From Vulcanimicrobiota bacterium (GTDB lineage Bacteria; Vulcanimicrobiota; Xenobia; Xenobiales; JADMJV01): 49,085 nucleotides of DNA. Of the stretch, positions 17,550 to 25,154 are shown in pieces. The notes beneath the pieces are model-generated. The model saw only the letters and a program-made list of their open reading frames with translations. It did no database searches and had not been told where the DNA came from. Each line of letters begins with the position of its first letter. Position 1 is the first letter of the stretch. The position numbers were made by a program, and so were the translations under genes. The stretch lies in the NCBI GenBank assembly GCA_017307785.1, contig JAFKGI010000054.1, positions 1 to 49,085 of the forward strand. The letters are read 5' to 3'.

Positions 17550-18647
17550 CGAGACCATTTGCAGCAGCACAATCAGGCCCACGCAGGCGGCCCAGCCGCC
17601 CCAGGGCCAGAGCAGGCCCGGCAGAGCCGCGCCGGCGCTGCCGCCCAGGTAATAGAAGCACAGGTATAGACCCAACACGGTGGTGCGTTCCGGACCGCCG
17701 CGCTGGCCCACGTAACCGCTGGTGCCGGCCTGGCCCACGAAAGCCGCGCAGCAGCTCAAAGTCAGCCCCAGGATGACGGTAGAGAGCGTGCCGCTCAAGG
17801 TCAGCAGCGCGCCCAGAATAGCGAAACTACTCGCGCCCAGCAAGGCTTTACGAAAGCCCCAGCGGGCCATCAACCGACCCGCCAGCGGCGTCACCACAAT
17901 GCCCACCAGGTAGACGCAGAAGATGCACCCCAGCGTATCGGCGCTCAAGGCAAAAGGCGGCTCGGACAAACGGAAGGTGATATACGTGAACATGGCCACC
18001 AGCGAGAAAAGCACGTTGAAACCGCTCACGAAAGCCGCCTGAAAGGGACCCTGGCGCAGGAAGTAGCTCAAGCTATGTCCGCCTTGTAAAAGCGGCGCGG
18101 CCTCCCGGCGCGGCAGGTTCATCAGCAGCACCGCTCCGGAGACGGCGTTGAGCAGGGCGGTGGCCCCCAGGGCCGCCCGCCAGCCGAAGTGAGCGCCCGC
18201 CCAACCGGCCACGAAGCGACCGAGAAAGCCGCCGATGACGGTCCAGGTCACGTAGTTGCACATGGTGCGACTCAAGGCCGCCCCCTGCCAGTTCTCGGCC
18301 ACGAAAGCCATCAGCGAAGCCACCAGGGCCGGTAGGAACAGTCCCTCGGCGAAGCGCCACACGATCAACTCGGGCAAACTCTTGGCGCTGGCCGCCAGCA
18401 GCGTGGTCAACACCAGTCCCAGCAACGACCCGGCCACCAGCGTGCGGCGTTCCCAGGCGGCTGCCAGACGTCCCGCAAAGGGGGAGGCCAGCGCCACCGC
18501 CAGCGTGGTGGCGGTCACCGTCAAGCTGACGTGATGGCGGGGAGCGGAGAAGACCTGACAAAGGCCGGGGAGGAGCGCCTGCAAGGCGTAGATATTGACG
18601 AAAGCCGCGAAGCCGCCGGCGGCGACCGCGATTTGGGGGCGATTCAT
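17517..18647 (-). CDS. MFS transporter (12 helices)
   Basis: 376 residues from the ATG at 18647; a TTG at 18686 would add 13 residues but removes the near-leaderless spacing to the TATGCT box. The sequence has the two-bundle MFS pattern with the loop-2/3 motif GRLAAAWERR after TM2 and GRLMARWGFRKAL between TM8 and TM9. The overall character is that of drug or small-molecule exporters (YnfM/Bcr-like). It is divergent from a LysR gene, the usual regulator-exporter arrangement, so LysR probably controls it. Confidence 0.9.
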   Translation of the reverse strand: MNRPQIAVAAGGFAAFVNIYALQALLPGLCQVFSAPRHHVSLTVTATTLAVALASPFAGRLAAAWERRTLVAGSLLGLVLTTLLAASAKSLPELIVWRFAEGLFLPALVASLMAFVAENWQGAALSRTMCNYVTWTVIGGFLGRFVAGWAGAHFGWRAALGATALLNAVSGAVLLMNLPRREAAPLLQGGHSLSYFLRQGPFQAAFVSGFNVLFSLVAMFTYITFRLSEPPFALSADTLGCIFCVYLVGIVVTPLAGRLMARWGFRKALLGASSFAILGALLTLSGTLSTVILGLTLSCCAAFVGQAGTSGYVGQRGGPERTTVLGLYLCFYYLGGSAGAALPGLLWPWGGWAACVGLIVLLQMVSLFLVRFRFSD

Positions 18648-18655
18648 AACGTGGT

Positions 18656-18709
18656 CAGCATACGCCTGTTGAAATGATATTTCCAATATATTATTCGTCT
18701 TGCTATAAT
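18656..18709. promoter_or_regulatory. Overlapping divergent promoters of lysR and MFS genes
   Basis: Plus strand: TTCCAA (18681-18686), 17 bp, TATAAT (18704-18709), then 11 nt to the LysR ATG. Minus strand: TTGGAA (18687-18682), 20 bp, TATGCT (18661-18656), then 9 nt to the MFS ATG. The two -35 boxes overlap, so a LysR dimer here would act on both. Confidence 0.7.
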
Positions 18710-18720
18710 ACTTTGGACGT

Positions 18721-19662
18721 ATGATTGAGCTGAGACACTTTCGCTACTTCCTGGCCGTGGCCGACCATCTCCACTTTGGCAAAGCCGCCGAGCATCTGCA
18801 CATGGCTCAACCCCCGCTGAGCACGCAGATCCGCCAGCTCGAGGAAATGCTTGGAGCCCAGCTGTTTGTGCGCAGCAAACGCAAAGTGGAGCTGACCGAA
18901 GCCGGCCAGGTTTTTCTGGAAGAAGCCCACAAAGTCATGGAATCGGTGCATCGGGCCATTCAGGGAGCCAAACAAGCGTCCGAAGGAGTGCGCGGCCGAC
19001 TGCGCCTGGGCTTTGCCTCCTCGGCCCCCTTCGGCATCTTCCCCCAGGTCTTGCGCAACTACCGCCAGGCCTACCCCAACGTGGTTCTGGAACTGCAAGA
19101 ATCCGGCAGCGCCGAGCAGCTATTGGCCCTACAGGAACGCCGCCTCGACTTCGGCTTCGTGCGCCTCCCCGCCAGCGCCACCAACATCCGGGTGGAATCC
19201 ATAGATCGCGAAGCCATGATCCTGGCTCTACCGGAAAGTCACCCGCTCAGTCAGCACGAACCCCTGCGCCTGCAGCAGTTCAGTCAGGATCGCTTCATCA
19301 TCTTCCCACGCCGCGACGGCCCCGGTATCTACGACCGCATCCTCTCCTGGTGCCAGCAAGCCGGATTCACCCCGCGCATCGTCCAGGAAGTCGGCCAGAT
19401 GCACGCCATCGTCGGCCTGGTGGGCGCCGGACTGGGCGTCGCCCTCGTCCCCGAATCCCTGCAGACCGTGCACGCCCGCGGCGTCGTCTACCGCCATCTC
19501 GAGGACGAACCCTACATCGAAATGGCCCTGGCCTACTGGGACGAACCCCTCAGCCCGCTCCACCAGGCCTTCGCCGACATGGCTACAGGCAGGAAAGCTC
19601 CTGGCGCAATTCCCGCGGGCTCAAATGAGTCAGATAGCGCGGATGCTCGGCCCCGATCTTAG
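18721..19662 (+). CDS. LysR-family transcriptional regulator
   Basis: 313 residues. The N-terminal winged HTH is clear (MIELRHFRYFLAVADHL, then AAEHLHMAQPPLSTQIRQLE, residues 1-60), followed by a linker helix and a substrate-binding domain (about 90-295) of the periplasmic-binding type. Family members bind a small ligand and bend the DNA between divergent promoters. The last 25 residues after FADMA are low-complexity because the 3' end runs 80 bp over the convergent gene, so they may not matter. It probably autoregulates and controls the MFS gene. Confidence 0.94.
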   Translation: MIELRHFRYFLAVADHLHFGKAAEHLHMAQPPLSTQIRQLEEMLGAQLFVRSKRKVELTEAGQVFLEEAHKVMESVHRAIQGAKQASEGVRGRLRLGFASSAPFGIFPQVLRNYRQAYPNVVLELQESGSAEQLLALQERRLDFGFVRLPASATNIRVESIDREAMILALPESHPLSQHEPLRLQQFSQDRFIIFPRRDGPGIYDRILSWCQQAGFTPRIVQEVGQMHAIVGLVGAGLGVALVPESLQTVHARGVVYRHLEDEPYIEMALAYWDEPLSPLHQAFADMATGRKAPGAIPAGSNESDSADARPRS

Positions 19663-19903
19663 ACCGAAGCTCCTCCGGATAGGCCTGCTGCAACCGTTCC
19701 AGCATCGCCGGCGGCGCCGCCACCACCAACTGGTCAAAATGACTGTGCAACGACCCCAATCGGTCCACCACCTGCGCCGCAAACTCCTGAGAATCCGCCT
19801 GACGCCGCCAGTCCTCAATCTCGTAGTAAGGCCCGTAAGTAGACGGCACCACTAAAGAGGCGCGCTTCTCGTCGGCCAGCAAGAACCAGGTTTCGCACTT
19901 CAT
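19583..19903 (-). CDS. Host-attachment-like protein (short Host_attach family)
   Basis: 106 residues. The start MKCETWFLLADEKRA and the C-terminal half (LVVAAPPAMLERLQ, then LTHLSPRELRQEL) match the host-attachment family (baeRF-related); the name comes from plant-associated bacteria and does not imply a host here. The single N-terminal Cys is not followed by a signal peptide. A TAGAGT box lies 6 nt before the ATG with six G between, so no classical leader. The end overlaps the LysR gene by 80 bp on the opposite strand. Confidence 0.75.
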   Translation of the reverse strand: MKCETWFLLADEKRASLVVPSTYGPYYEIEDWRRQADSQEFAAQVVDRLGSLHSHFDQLVVAAPPAMLERLQQAYPEELRSKIGAEHPRYLTHLSPRELRQELSCL

Positions 19904-19954
19904 CCCCCCACTCTAGCCGCCCCCGCTACAATCGGGTTGCACCTCAGCACCTGG

Positions 19955-20281
19955 ATGCCACCCCGGGTGTTAAGCAACATCCCCCTGGGTACCGGCCCTA
20001 CCTCGTGCCACCACTGGTGGTAAGCAACACACACCCTGGGTGGCGGCCTACTCTCGTGCCACCACTGGTGTTAAACAACACACACCACCGGTGGCGGCCC
20101 GACCCTGGCCCAGCTAGTGCCACCACGGGTGGTAAGCAACACTCACCACGGGTGGTGGCCCAACCCCGGCCCAGCTGGTGCCCCCACTGGTGTTAAACAA
20201 CACCCATCCTGAGTAGCGGCCCAACCCCGGCCCAGCTGGTGCCACCACGGGTGTTAAGCAGCACCCACCACGGGTGATGTC
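19955..20281 (+). repeat. Array of about six imperfect 51-61 bp palindrome-containing repeats
   Basis: Units start at about 19955, 20005, 20056, 20117, 20178 and 20239. Units 3-5 are exactly 61 bp, earlier ones 50-51 bp and the last is truncated. Each begins GTGCCACCACNGGTG, continues TAAGCAACAC, and holds a second inverted repeat such as CACCACGGGTGGTGG followed by CAACCCCGGCCCAGCTG. There are no unique spacers, so this is not CRISPR. It lies between the end of the MocR gene and the promoter of 19903. Confidence 0.85.
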
Positions 20282-21733
20282 CTAAACCAGCGGATTCGCC
20301 CGCAGCCTGGTGCGCTGGCGCAGTAGCGCACCCCGCTGCTCGATACCCGACAGCAGTTGACCCAACAGAGCCGCGGCCTCCTCAAGCTCGGCCGGCCGAT
20401 GCGCCCCAAAGCTCAAACGCAAATGACCCCCGCGTGGACTCGGATAGAATGCCTCGCCGCGAGCGCACACCAGCCCGTGCGAACAGGCCTCCTGATACAA
20501 TTCCTGCTCATCCACCCCGGCCGGCAACTGCACCCAGTGCGACAACCCGCCCGGCGGCTGCGAAACGCGACACTGCCCCAGATGCCGCTGCAAGGCCGCA
20601 TACAAAGCATCCCGCCGCTGCCGGTAAAGCGGCACGACCTTCTGCAACAACGGCTGAAACAACCCGCGCTTCAAATATTCCGACAGCGCCCGCTGCATGA
20701 GTAACGAGCACACCAGGTCGGAGGCGTGCTTCTTCTGACTGAGCGCCTGCAGCACTTCCTCACTGGCCACCACAAAACCAATCCGCAGCGCCGGCATCAA
20801 CGTTTTAGAGAACGAAGACACGTAAATCACCCGGTTGTTCCGGTCCTGTGCCTTCAGCGGCGGCGGCAAACTGGGCGTATAGTTCAGAAACCCCCAGACA
20901 TCGTCTTCCAGAATGTAGAAGTCATACCGCTGAGCCAGCTGCAGCAGGCTGGCCCGATGAGCCGGGCTGGTGAGCAGTCCGGTCGGATTCTGAAACGTGG
21001 GCACCGTGTAAAACAAAGAGGGCCGATGGCGCCGGCACAGCTCCTCGATGGCCTTCAGCGAAGGCCCCCCGGCCTCCACCGGCACCTCCAGGCATGGGCG
21101 TGACAGCGTGTGGAGCAATTCCAGCGCCCCCGGATAACAGGGCGTCTCCAAAAGCACCGGCTGGGAAGGTCGGCTCAGCGTGCGTGCCACCAGGTCCATG
21201 CCCTGCTGAGCCCCATGGGTGATCAGGATTTGCTCAGGCGGCACCTGCAGCCCTCGCTCCAAAAGCACACGACTGATCTGCGATCTTAAGCCCTCATCTC
21301 CCTGAATCGTCCCGTAGTTAAGGCTCCCCTCCTGGTGCATGGCCGCCTGCAGACAGGCCTTCCAATCCCGCTTGGGAAAAAACTCCTCGCTGGGCGCCGC
21401 CTGGGCCAGCTGATAGCGGGCCGGACGGTCGGCCGCTTCCAGCAGTTCCGCCAGTGAGCCGGCAATCTGCAGGCGCGATGGGGGAGGACTGGGCGTCTGG
21501 TCGGCCACAAAAGTTCCGCGTCCCACCGTAGACTGAATCCACCCCTGGTCCTGCAGCTCGGCAAAGGCGCTCTGCACCGTCAACCGGGTCAGGCCGTGGT
21601 CTTCGGCCAGCTGGCGCACCGTGGGCAGGCGACTGCCCGGCGCCAGTGTGCCGCTCTCGATCAATCCTTTGAGTTGCAGCGAAAGCTGCCGATACAATGG
21701 CTGCGTGTCGGACCGATCGAGAACGAGCAGCAC
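20282..21733 (-). CDS. MocR/PdxR-type regulator (GntR wHTH + aminotransferase fold)
   Basis: 483 residues. The N-terminal GntR helix-turn-helix (about 12-80: PLYRQLSLQLKGLIESG, then LTVQSAFAELQDQGWI) is followed by a full class-I aminotransferase-like domain with the PLP lysine in SSFSKTLMPALR. MocR proteins are PLP-sensing regulators of amino-acid or PLP metabolism. The GTG start directly follows the TAA of the aminotransferase, so the two are co-transcribed, and the operator upstream of that gene is its likely target. Confidence 0.94.
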   Translation of the reverse strand: MLLVLDRSDTQPLYRQLSLQLKGLIESGTLAPGSRLPTVRQLAEDHGLTRLTVQSAFAELQDQGWIQSTVGRGTFVADQTPSPPPSRLQIAGSLAELLEAADRPARYQLAQAAPSEEFFPKRDWKACLQAAMHQEGSLNYGTIQGDEGLRSQISRVLLERGLQVPPEQILITHGAQQGMDLVARTLSRPSQPVLLETPCYPGALELLHTLSRPCLEVPVEAGGPSLKAIEELCRRHRPSLFYTVPTFQNPTGLLTSPAHRASLLQLAQRYDFYILEDDVWGFLNYTPSLPPPLKAQDRNNRVIYVSSFSKTLMPALRIGFVVASEEVLQALSQKKHASDLVCSLLMQRALSEYLKRGLFQPLLQKVVPLYRQRRDALYAALQRHLGQCRVSQPPGGLSHWVQLPAGVDEQELYQEACSHGLVCARGEAFYPSPRGGHLRLSFGAHRPAELEEAAALLGQLLSGIEQRGALLRQRTRLRANPLV

Positions 21734-22879
21734 TTACAGCTCTTCCGCGATCCGCCGAATGCCTTCTTCGATCATCTCCGGCTGGGTGTTGGAGAAGTTA
21801 AGCCGCATGGTGTGCAGGTCCACTCCATAGGGGTGGAAATTATTGCCGGGCACATAGGCCACCTTGTGAGCCACGCAGCGCTCCAGGCAGGCCACCGAAT
21901 TGAAGTCTGGATCCATGGTCACCCACAGGAACATGCCGCCTTGCGGAACGATCATCTTGGTGTGCGGCGGGAAGTGTTTGCGCACGGCCGCCACCATCGC
22001 ATCGCGACGCTCCTTGTAGACACGTCGCAGGTCCTGGACGTGCTTCTCGATGTAGCCGTTGCTGTCCAGTTCGAAAGCGATGCGCTGGTTCAGAGTCGAG
22101 GTGTGCAAATCGGTAGCCTGCTTGGCCTGGACCAGCTTGCAGATCAACTGGGCCGGTCCCACCAGCACGCCCACGCGCAGTGAAGGCGCCAAGGTCTTGG
22201 AATAGGTGGAGAGATGCACCACGTGCGGATCCAAATCCACCAGTCGCGGCAGAGCCTCACCATCGAAACGCAACGCTCCATAAGGATCGTCCTCGATGAT
22301 AGGCATCTGATTGCGTTCCGACCACTCGATCAGGGCGTGACGGCGCTCCAGGCTCAAAGTCGCGCCGGAGGGATTCTGGAAAGTCGGGATCGTGTAGAGG
22401 AATTGTCCCTGATCTGGCAACTTGTCTACCTGCAGTCCGTCCTGGTCCAGTTCCGTTCCGTGGAACTTAGCTCCGTAGACGCGCCAGGCTTGCAGAGCGG
22501 CCAGATAAGTCGGATTCTCCACCAGAACGGTGGAACCCGGCTCGACCAGAACCTTGCCCAGCAGGTCCAAGGCCTGTTGGGAACCGGTAGTAATCAACAC
22601 CTCCTCGACCTTGCGTCCCAGACGCTGAGCCCATAGCTCGCGCAGTGGGCGATAGCCTTCGGTCGGCCCGTATTGGAGAGATTGAGAGTCGCAAATGCCG
22701 TCGATGGTGGCGGCGATTTCTTTAGCCGGGAAGAACTCGGGCGCGGGGAAGCCGCCGGCGAACGAGATGAAGTCGGGCAGTTCAGCCAGTTTGAGCAGCT
22801 CGCGAATAGCAGAGCTCTTCATGTGGTCGGCGCGCGAAGCGAAGCGATTTTCCCAGGTGAGGCTAAGAGTGTCTTTCAT
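21734..22879 (-). CDS. PLP-dependent aminotransferase (2-aminoadipate transaminase type)
   Basis: 381 residues, fold-type-I aminotransferase. It begins in the manner of the LysN group (FASRADHMKSSAIRELL, then ISFAGGFPAPEFFP), carries the PLP lysine in YSKTLAPSLRVG and the NPTGxT-like motif FQNPSGATLSLERR. It transfers amino groups between amino and 2-oxo acids; aminoadipate, branched-chain or aromatic substrates are possible. The start is fixed by TACAAT 6 nt upstream. Regulation probably comes from the MocR partner encoded next to it. Confidence 0.92.
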   Translation of the reverse strand: MKDTLSLTWENRFASRADHMKSSAIRELLKLAELPDFISFAGGFPAPEFFPAKEIAATIDGICDSQSLQYGPTEGYRPLRELWAQRLGRKVEEVLITTGSQQALDLLGKVLVEPGSTVLVENPTYLAALQAWRVYGAKFHGTELDQDGLQVDKLPDQGQFLYTIPTFQNPSGATLSLERRHALIEWSERNQMPIIEDDPYGALRFDGEALPRLVDLDPHVVHLSTYSKTLAPSLRVGVLVGPAQLICKLVQAKQATDLHTSTLNQRIAFELDSNGYIEKHVQDLRRVYKERRDAMVAAVRKHFPPHTKMIVPQGGMFLWVTMDPDFNSVACLERCVAHKVAYVPGNNFHPYGVDLHTMRLNFSNTQPEMIEEGIRRIAEEL

Positions 22880-22885
22880 AGTCCA

Positions 22886-22923
22886 ATTGTAGTCTCATTG
22901 TCTCTGTTTGGACAGAGACAATG
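22886..22923 (-). promoter_or_regulatory. Leaderless promoter with 11-bp inverted-repeat operator
   Basis: TACAAT (22891-22886, minus strand) is 6 nt before the aminotransferase ATG. Upstream, CATTGTCTCTG (22896-22906) and CAGAGACAATG (22913-22923) form a perfect palindrome with a 6-nt gap, covering the -35 region. This fits an operator for the dimeric MocR regulator. Confidence 0.78.
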
Positions 22924-23016
22924 TAGGAGTACAATCCTCGCCGCCTTAGCACCGGCCCTGGAATTGCGCCCACCCGTCCCGGCGCACCCACCGGTCCCGG
23001 CGCGCACCGCCCACCA

Positions 23017-23045
23017 GCGAACGCGGTCCTCCCGCCCGCGTTCGC
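23017..23045. other. Intergenic 10-bp hairpin
   Basis: GCGAACGCGG pairs with CCGCGTTCGC in a GC-rich 230-bp intergenic region between the aminotransferase operator and the YcaC-like gene terminator. No gene is seen in this stretch. Confidence 0.5.
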
Positions 23046-23077
23046 CGTCCCCAGGCCCGCGCAGTAGCCACGCCCCA

Positions 23078-23104
23078 AACAAAAAAGGGCCCCCGCAGGG
23101 GCCC
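23078..23104 (-). terminator. Rho-independent terminator of ycaC-like gene
   Basis: On the minus strand GGGCCCC/GGGGCCC with loop TGCG is followed by a run of T (the A-run 23078-23086 on plus). It lies 7 bp after the stop of the hydrolase. Confidence 0.88.
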
Positions 23105-23110
23105 TAGAGC

Positions 23111-23731
23111 TTACTTGCTCAGCTTGTCGTAGCTCGTCATCAGGTTCCGGTAGTCCGGGATGTGATTGGAGAACAGCGTCCCCAGCCCCTCGACGTCATT
23201 GCGCCAATCCCGGTGCAGCTCACAGGCCGCCCCGAACCAGGTCATCAACTGCGCCCCGGCCGCGATCATCCGGTGCCAGGCCGAATCCCGCGTCAGCTCA
23301 TTGAAAGTGCCCGAAGCATCCGTAATCACGAACACGTCAAAGCCCTCCTCCAGAGCCGACAGAGCGGGGAAAGCCACGCACACCTCGGTCACCACGCCCG
23401 CGATGATCAGCTGCTTGCGACCGGTGGCCTTGACCGCCTTTACGAAGTCCTCATTGTCCCAGGCATTGATATTGCCCGGCCGCGCAATGTAAGGAGCGTC
23501 CGGAAACAGCTCCTTCAACTCGGGCACCAGCGGGCCATTCGGACCCGTCTCAAAACTGGTGGTCAGAATCGTAGGCAACTTGAAATACTTGGCCAGGTCG
23601 CCCAAGGCCAGCACATTGTTTTTAAAACGGTCCGGATCGATATCGCGCACCAGCGAAAGCAAACCGGCCTGGTGGTCCACCAACAGCACCGCTGCCTTAT
23701 CCTTATCGAGACGAACATAGGGTTTAGACAT
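23111..23731 (-). CDS. ycaC: YcaC-like isochorismatase-family hydrolase
   Basis: 206 residues, isochorismatase fold, with the catalytic Asp19 (LLVDHQAG) and Cys118 (GVVTEVCV); the loop IARPGNINAW follows the family pattern. From recall it is strikingly close to E. coli YcaC over its whole length, including FETGPNGPLVPELK and FSNHIPDYRNLMTSYD. YcaC is an octameric cysteine hydrolase with unknown natural substrate. Start at 23731 has a good Shine-Dalgarno (GAAGGAGC). It is preceded by the first copy of the sRNA candidate, and it ends in its own terminator. Likely a single-gene unit. Confidence 0.93.
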   Translation of the reverse strand: MSKPYVRLDKDKAAVLLVDHQAGLLSLVRDIDPDRFKNNVLALGDLAKYFKLPTILTTSFETGPNGPLVPELKELFPDAPYIARPGNINAWDNEDFVKAVKATGRKQLIIAGVVTEVCVAFPALSALEEGFDVFVITDASGTFNELTRDSAWHRMIAAGAQLMTWFGAACELHRDWRNDVEGLGTLFSNHIPDYRNLMTSYDKLSK

Positions 23732-23774
23732 ATAGAAGCTCCTTCAAAATGAGTCCCCGAACCTTTCCCTGTGC

Positions 23775-23878
23775 AAAAAAAAAGGCCTCGCGGTCGAGAC
23801 GACCAGCGAGGCTACTTATACTTATTCAGAGGGAGCGACCTTCAACGTTATCGGTGCTGCCGGGTGGGCCTCACCGAT
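23775..23878 (-). ncRNA. Small RNA candidate, copy 1
   Basis: An unnamed minus-strand RNA of about 104 nt. It starts near 23878, just after the -10, with a hairpin (ATCGGTG/CACCGAT, loop AGGCCCACCCGGCAG), continues with a single-stranded GTTGAAGGTCGCTCCCTCTG segment that contains the anti-Shine-Dalgarno-like CUCCCUC, and ends in the terminator GCCTCGC...GCGAGGC with nine T. A second copy at 28458 differs at positions that keep base pairs. It sits 43 bp upstream of the YcaC-like gene and so may be its leader or a free sRNA. No known Rfam family is recognised. Confidence 0.72.
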
Positions 23879-23884
23879 GAACCA

Positions 23885-23915
23885 AGAATATCACCTCCGA
23901 ACCAAGCGATTCCAA
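23885..23915 (-). promoter_or_regulatory. Promoter of sRNA copy 1
   Basis: Minus strand: TTGGAA, 19 bp, extended -10 TGATATTCT. The same elements with the same 19-bp spacing occur before copy 2, whereas the spacer sequence between them has diverged, as expected for a constrained promoter. Confidence 0.65.
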
Positions 23916-23952
23916 AACAGCGCCCGCTCAAGTTAACGCTTTGTTACGAGTT

Positions 23953-24744
23953 TCAGCCCATTTCCGCAAAAGCTGTTGCAATTTCCTCGCGCGTATTCAT
24001 CACGAACGGCCCGTGCCCCACCACCGGCTCGTCGATCGGCTCACCGCCCAGGAACAGGCCGCGGAACTCCGGACCCGCATCTACCCGCAGCTCGTCGCCC
24101 GAGAAAGACAGCAGCACCAGGTCCCCGGCCCGCGCTCCCTGCCACTCGCCGCTCAGCACCAGCACGGCCGCCGTGTCCCCCTCGGGCACACGCAACTCCA
24201 CCGGTCCACGAAGCTCCCAGAGATTGATGCGCGTGAAAGTCTGAGCCGGCCCGCGCACGCCCTGATATTCCCCGGCCACCACCCGCACCGGACCCACCTC
24301 GGGAATCTCGGTCAAAGTCTGGTAACCCGGCTCCGCGCCCTTGTCACGAGCCCGCAGGTTCACCCACAACTGGATCATCTCCAACGTGCCGCCCGCCTCG
24401 CCAAAAGCCGGCGAATGATACTCCTCGTGCACAATGCCTCGCCCGGCCGTCATCCACTGCACCTGGCCCGGCCCGATCAACCCGCCACCGCCTGAGGAAT
24501 CTCGATGTTCCAACTCGCCCTGGTAAACCAGCGTGACCGTCTCAAAACCCTTGTGGGGATGGGCTCCCACCCCGCGTCGCCGGGAGGTGGCCGTAAATTC
24601 ATGAGGAGCGGCATAGTCGAGCAACAGGAACGGGCTTAACTCCCGGGCCCTGTCGTGATAGGAGAACACCGAACGCACCGGAAATCCATCTCCCACCCAG
24701 TGAGGGCGAGAGCCCCGCAAAATCTCTACAATCTTCTTGTCCAT
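23953..24744 (-). CDS. Pirin family protein
   Basis: 263 residues from the ATG at 24744. Bicupin pirin: HPHKGFETVTLVYQGELEH carries the metal-binding His of the HPHxGFE motif, and MTAGRGIVHEEY carries the HEE-type ligands. Pirins are metal-containing, some with quercetinase activity. A longer ORF upstream is an artefact because it would cross the HxlR gene. The TATAGT box 6 nt before the ATG and the -35 TTGCGG 18 bp further upstream place the start. Divergent from an HxlR regulator; the pair probably responds to electrophiles or quinones. Confidence 0.9.
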   Translation of the reverse strand: MDKKIVEILRGSRPHWVGDGFPVRSVFSYHDRARELSPFLLLDYAAPHEFTATSRRRGVGAHPHKGFETVTLVYQGELEHRDSSGGGGLIGPGQVQWMTAGRGIVHEEYHSPAFGEAGGTLEMIQLWVNLRARDKGAEPGYQTLTEIPEVGPVRVVAGEYQGVRGPAQTFTRINLWELRGPVELRVPEGDTAAVLVLSGEWQGARAGDLVLLSFSGDELRVDAGPEFRGLFLGGEPIDEPVVGHGPFVMNTREEIATAFAEMG

Positions 24745-24750
24745 GCCCAA

Positions 24751-24780
24751 ACTATAGAGAGAACCACCAAGAATCCGCAA
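24751..24780 (-). promoter_or_regulatory. Pirin promoter, leaderless, overlapping hxlR promoter
   Basis: Minus strand TTGCGG (24780-24775), 18 bp, TATAGT (24756-24751), 6 nt to ATG. On the plus strand the overlapping TATAGA can serve as -10 of the HxlR gene, so binding of HxlR here would control both. Confidence 0.7.
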
Positions 24781-24792
24781 GAAGGCACAAAC

Positions 24793-25152
24793 ATGTCCGT
24801 CAGTTACAATCGTGATACCGAAGAATGCATGGCCGTGCACGAAGTCCTCAACCTGGTCGGGGACAAGTGGAGCGTCCTGATCATCGTCCATCTCCGAGAA
24901 GGCACGCTTCGTTTTAACGAACTCAAACGCCGCATCGGTGGTGTCTCCCAGCGCATGCTCACCCTCGCTCTGAAACGCCTGGAACGAGACGGCCTGGTCC
25001 TGCGCACCCTTTACCCGGAGGTGCCGCCCCGAGTGGAGTATCAGCTCTCGCCACTGGGCCGCGAACTGCTCGAACCCCTGCTGCAACTCCCCCTATGGGC
25101 CGAGAAGAATCGCCAGCGCCAGGAACTCAGCCGTCGCCCGGCCAAATCCTGA
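24793..25152 (+). CDS. HxlR-family transcriptional regulator
   Basis: 119 residues, normal for HxlR/MarR-type winged HTH. It has the family Cys at about residue 11 (EECMAVHEVL), the GDKWSVLIIVHLREGTLRFNEL motif and the recognition helix GVSQRMLTLALKRLERDGLV. In YodB-type members the N-terminal Cys senses quinones or diamide. The start ATG has an AAGAAGG about 8 nt upstream; longer frames run into the pirin promoter. It probably regulates the divergent pirin gene and may autoregulate. Confidence 0.92.
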   Translation: MSVSYNRDTEECMAVHEVLNLVGDKWSVLIIVHLREGTLRFNELKRRIGGVSQRMLTLALKRLERDGLVLRTLYPEVPPRVEYQLSPLGRELLEPLLQLPLWAEKNRQRQELSRRPAKS

Positions 25153-25154
25153 CC

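Noticed and set aside
20005..20196. Plus-strand ORF of 63 codons in the tandem repeats
   Set aside because: It reads through the repeat units and is a repeat artefact.
19955..20281. CRISPR array
   Set aside because: Units are 51-61 bp, adjoin directly without unique spacers, and no cas gene is nearby.
23775..23918. SRP, 6S or tmRNA for the duplicated RNA
   Set aside because: None of the diagnostic segments (SRP GGAAGCAGCC, 6S bubble, tmRNA tag frame) is seen, and the element is too short.
24745..25086. Pirin gene starting at 25086
   Set aside because: That would cross the HxlR gene; the start at 24744 has a promoter box 6 nt upstream and begins like pirin.
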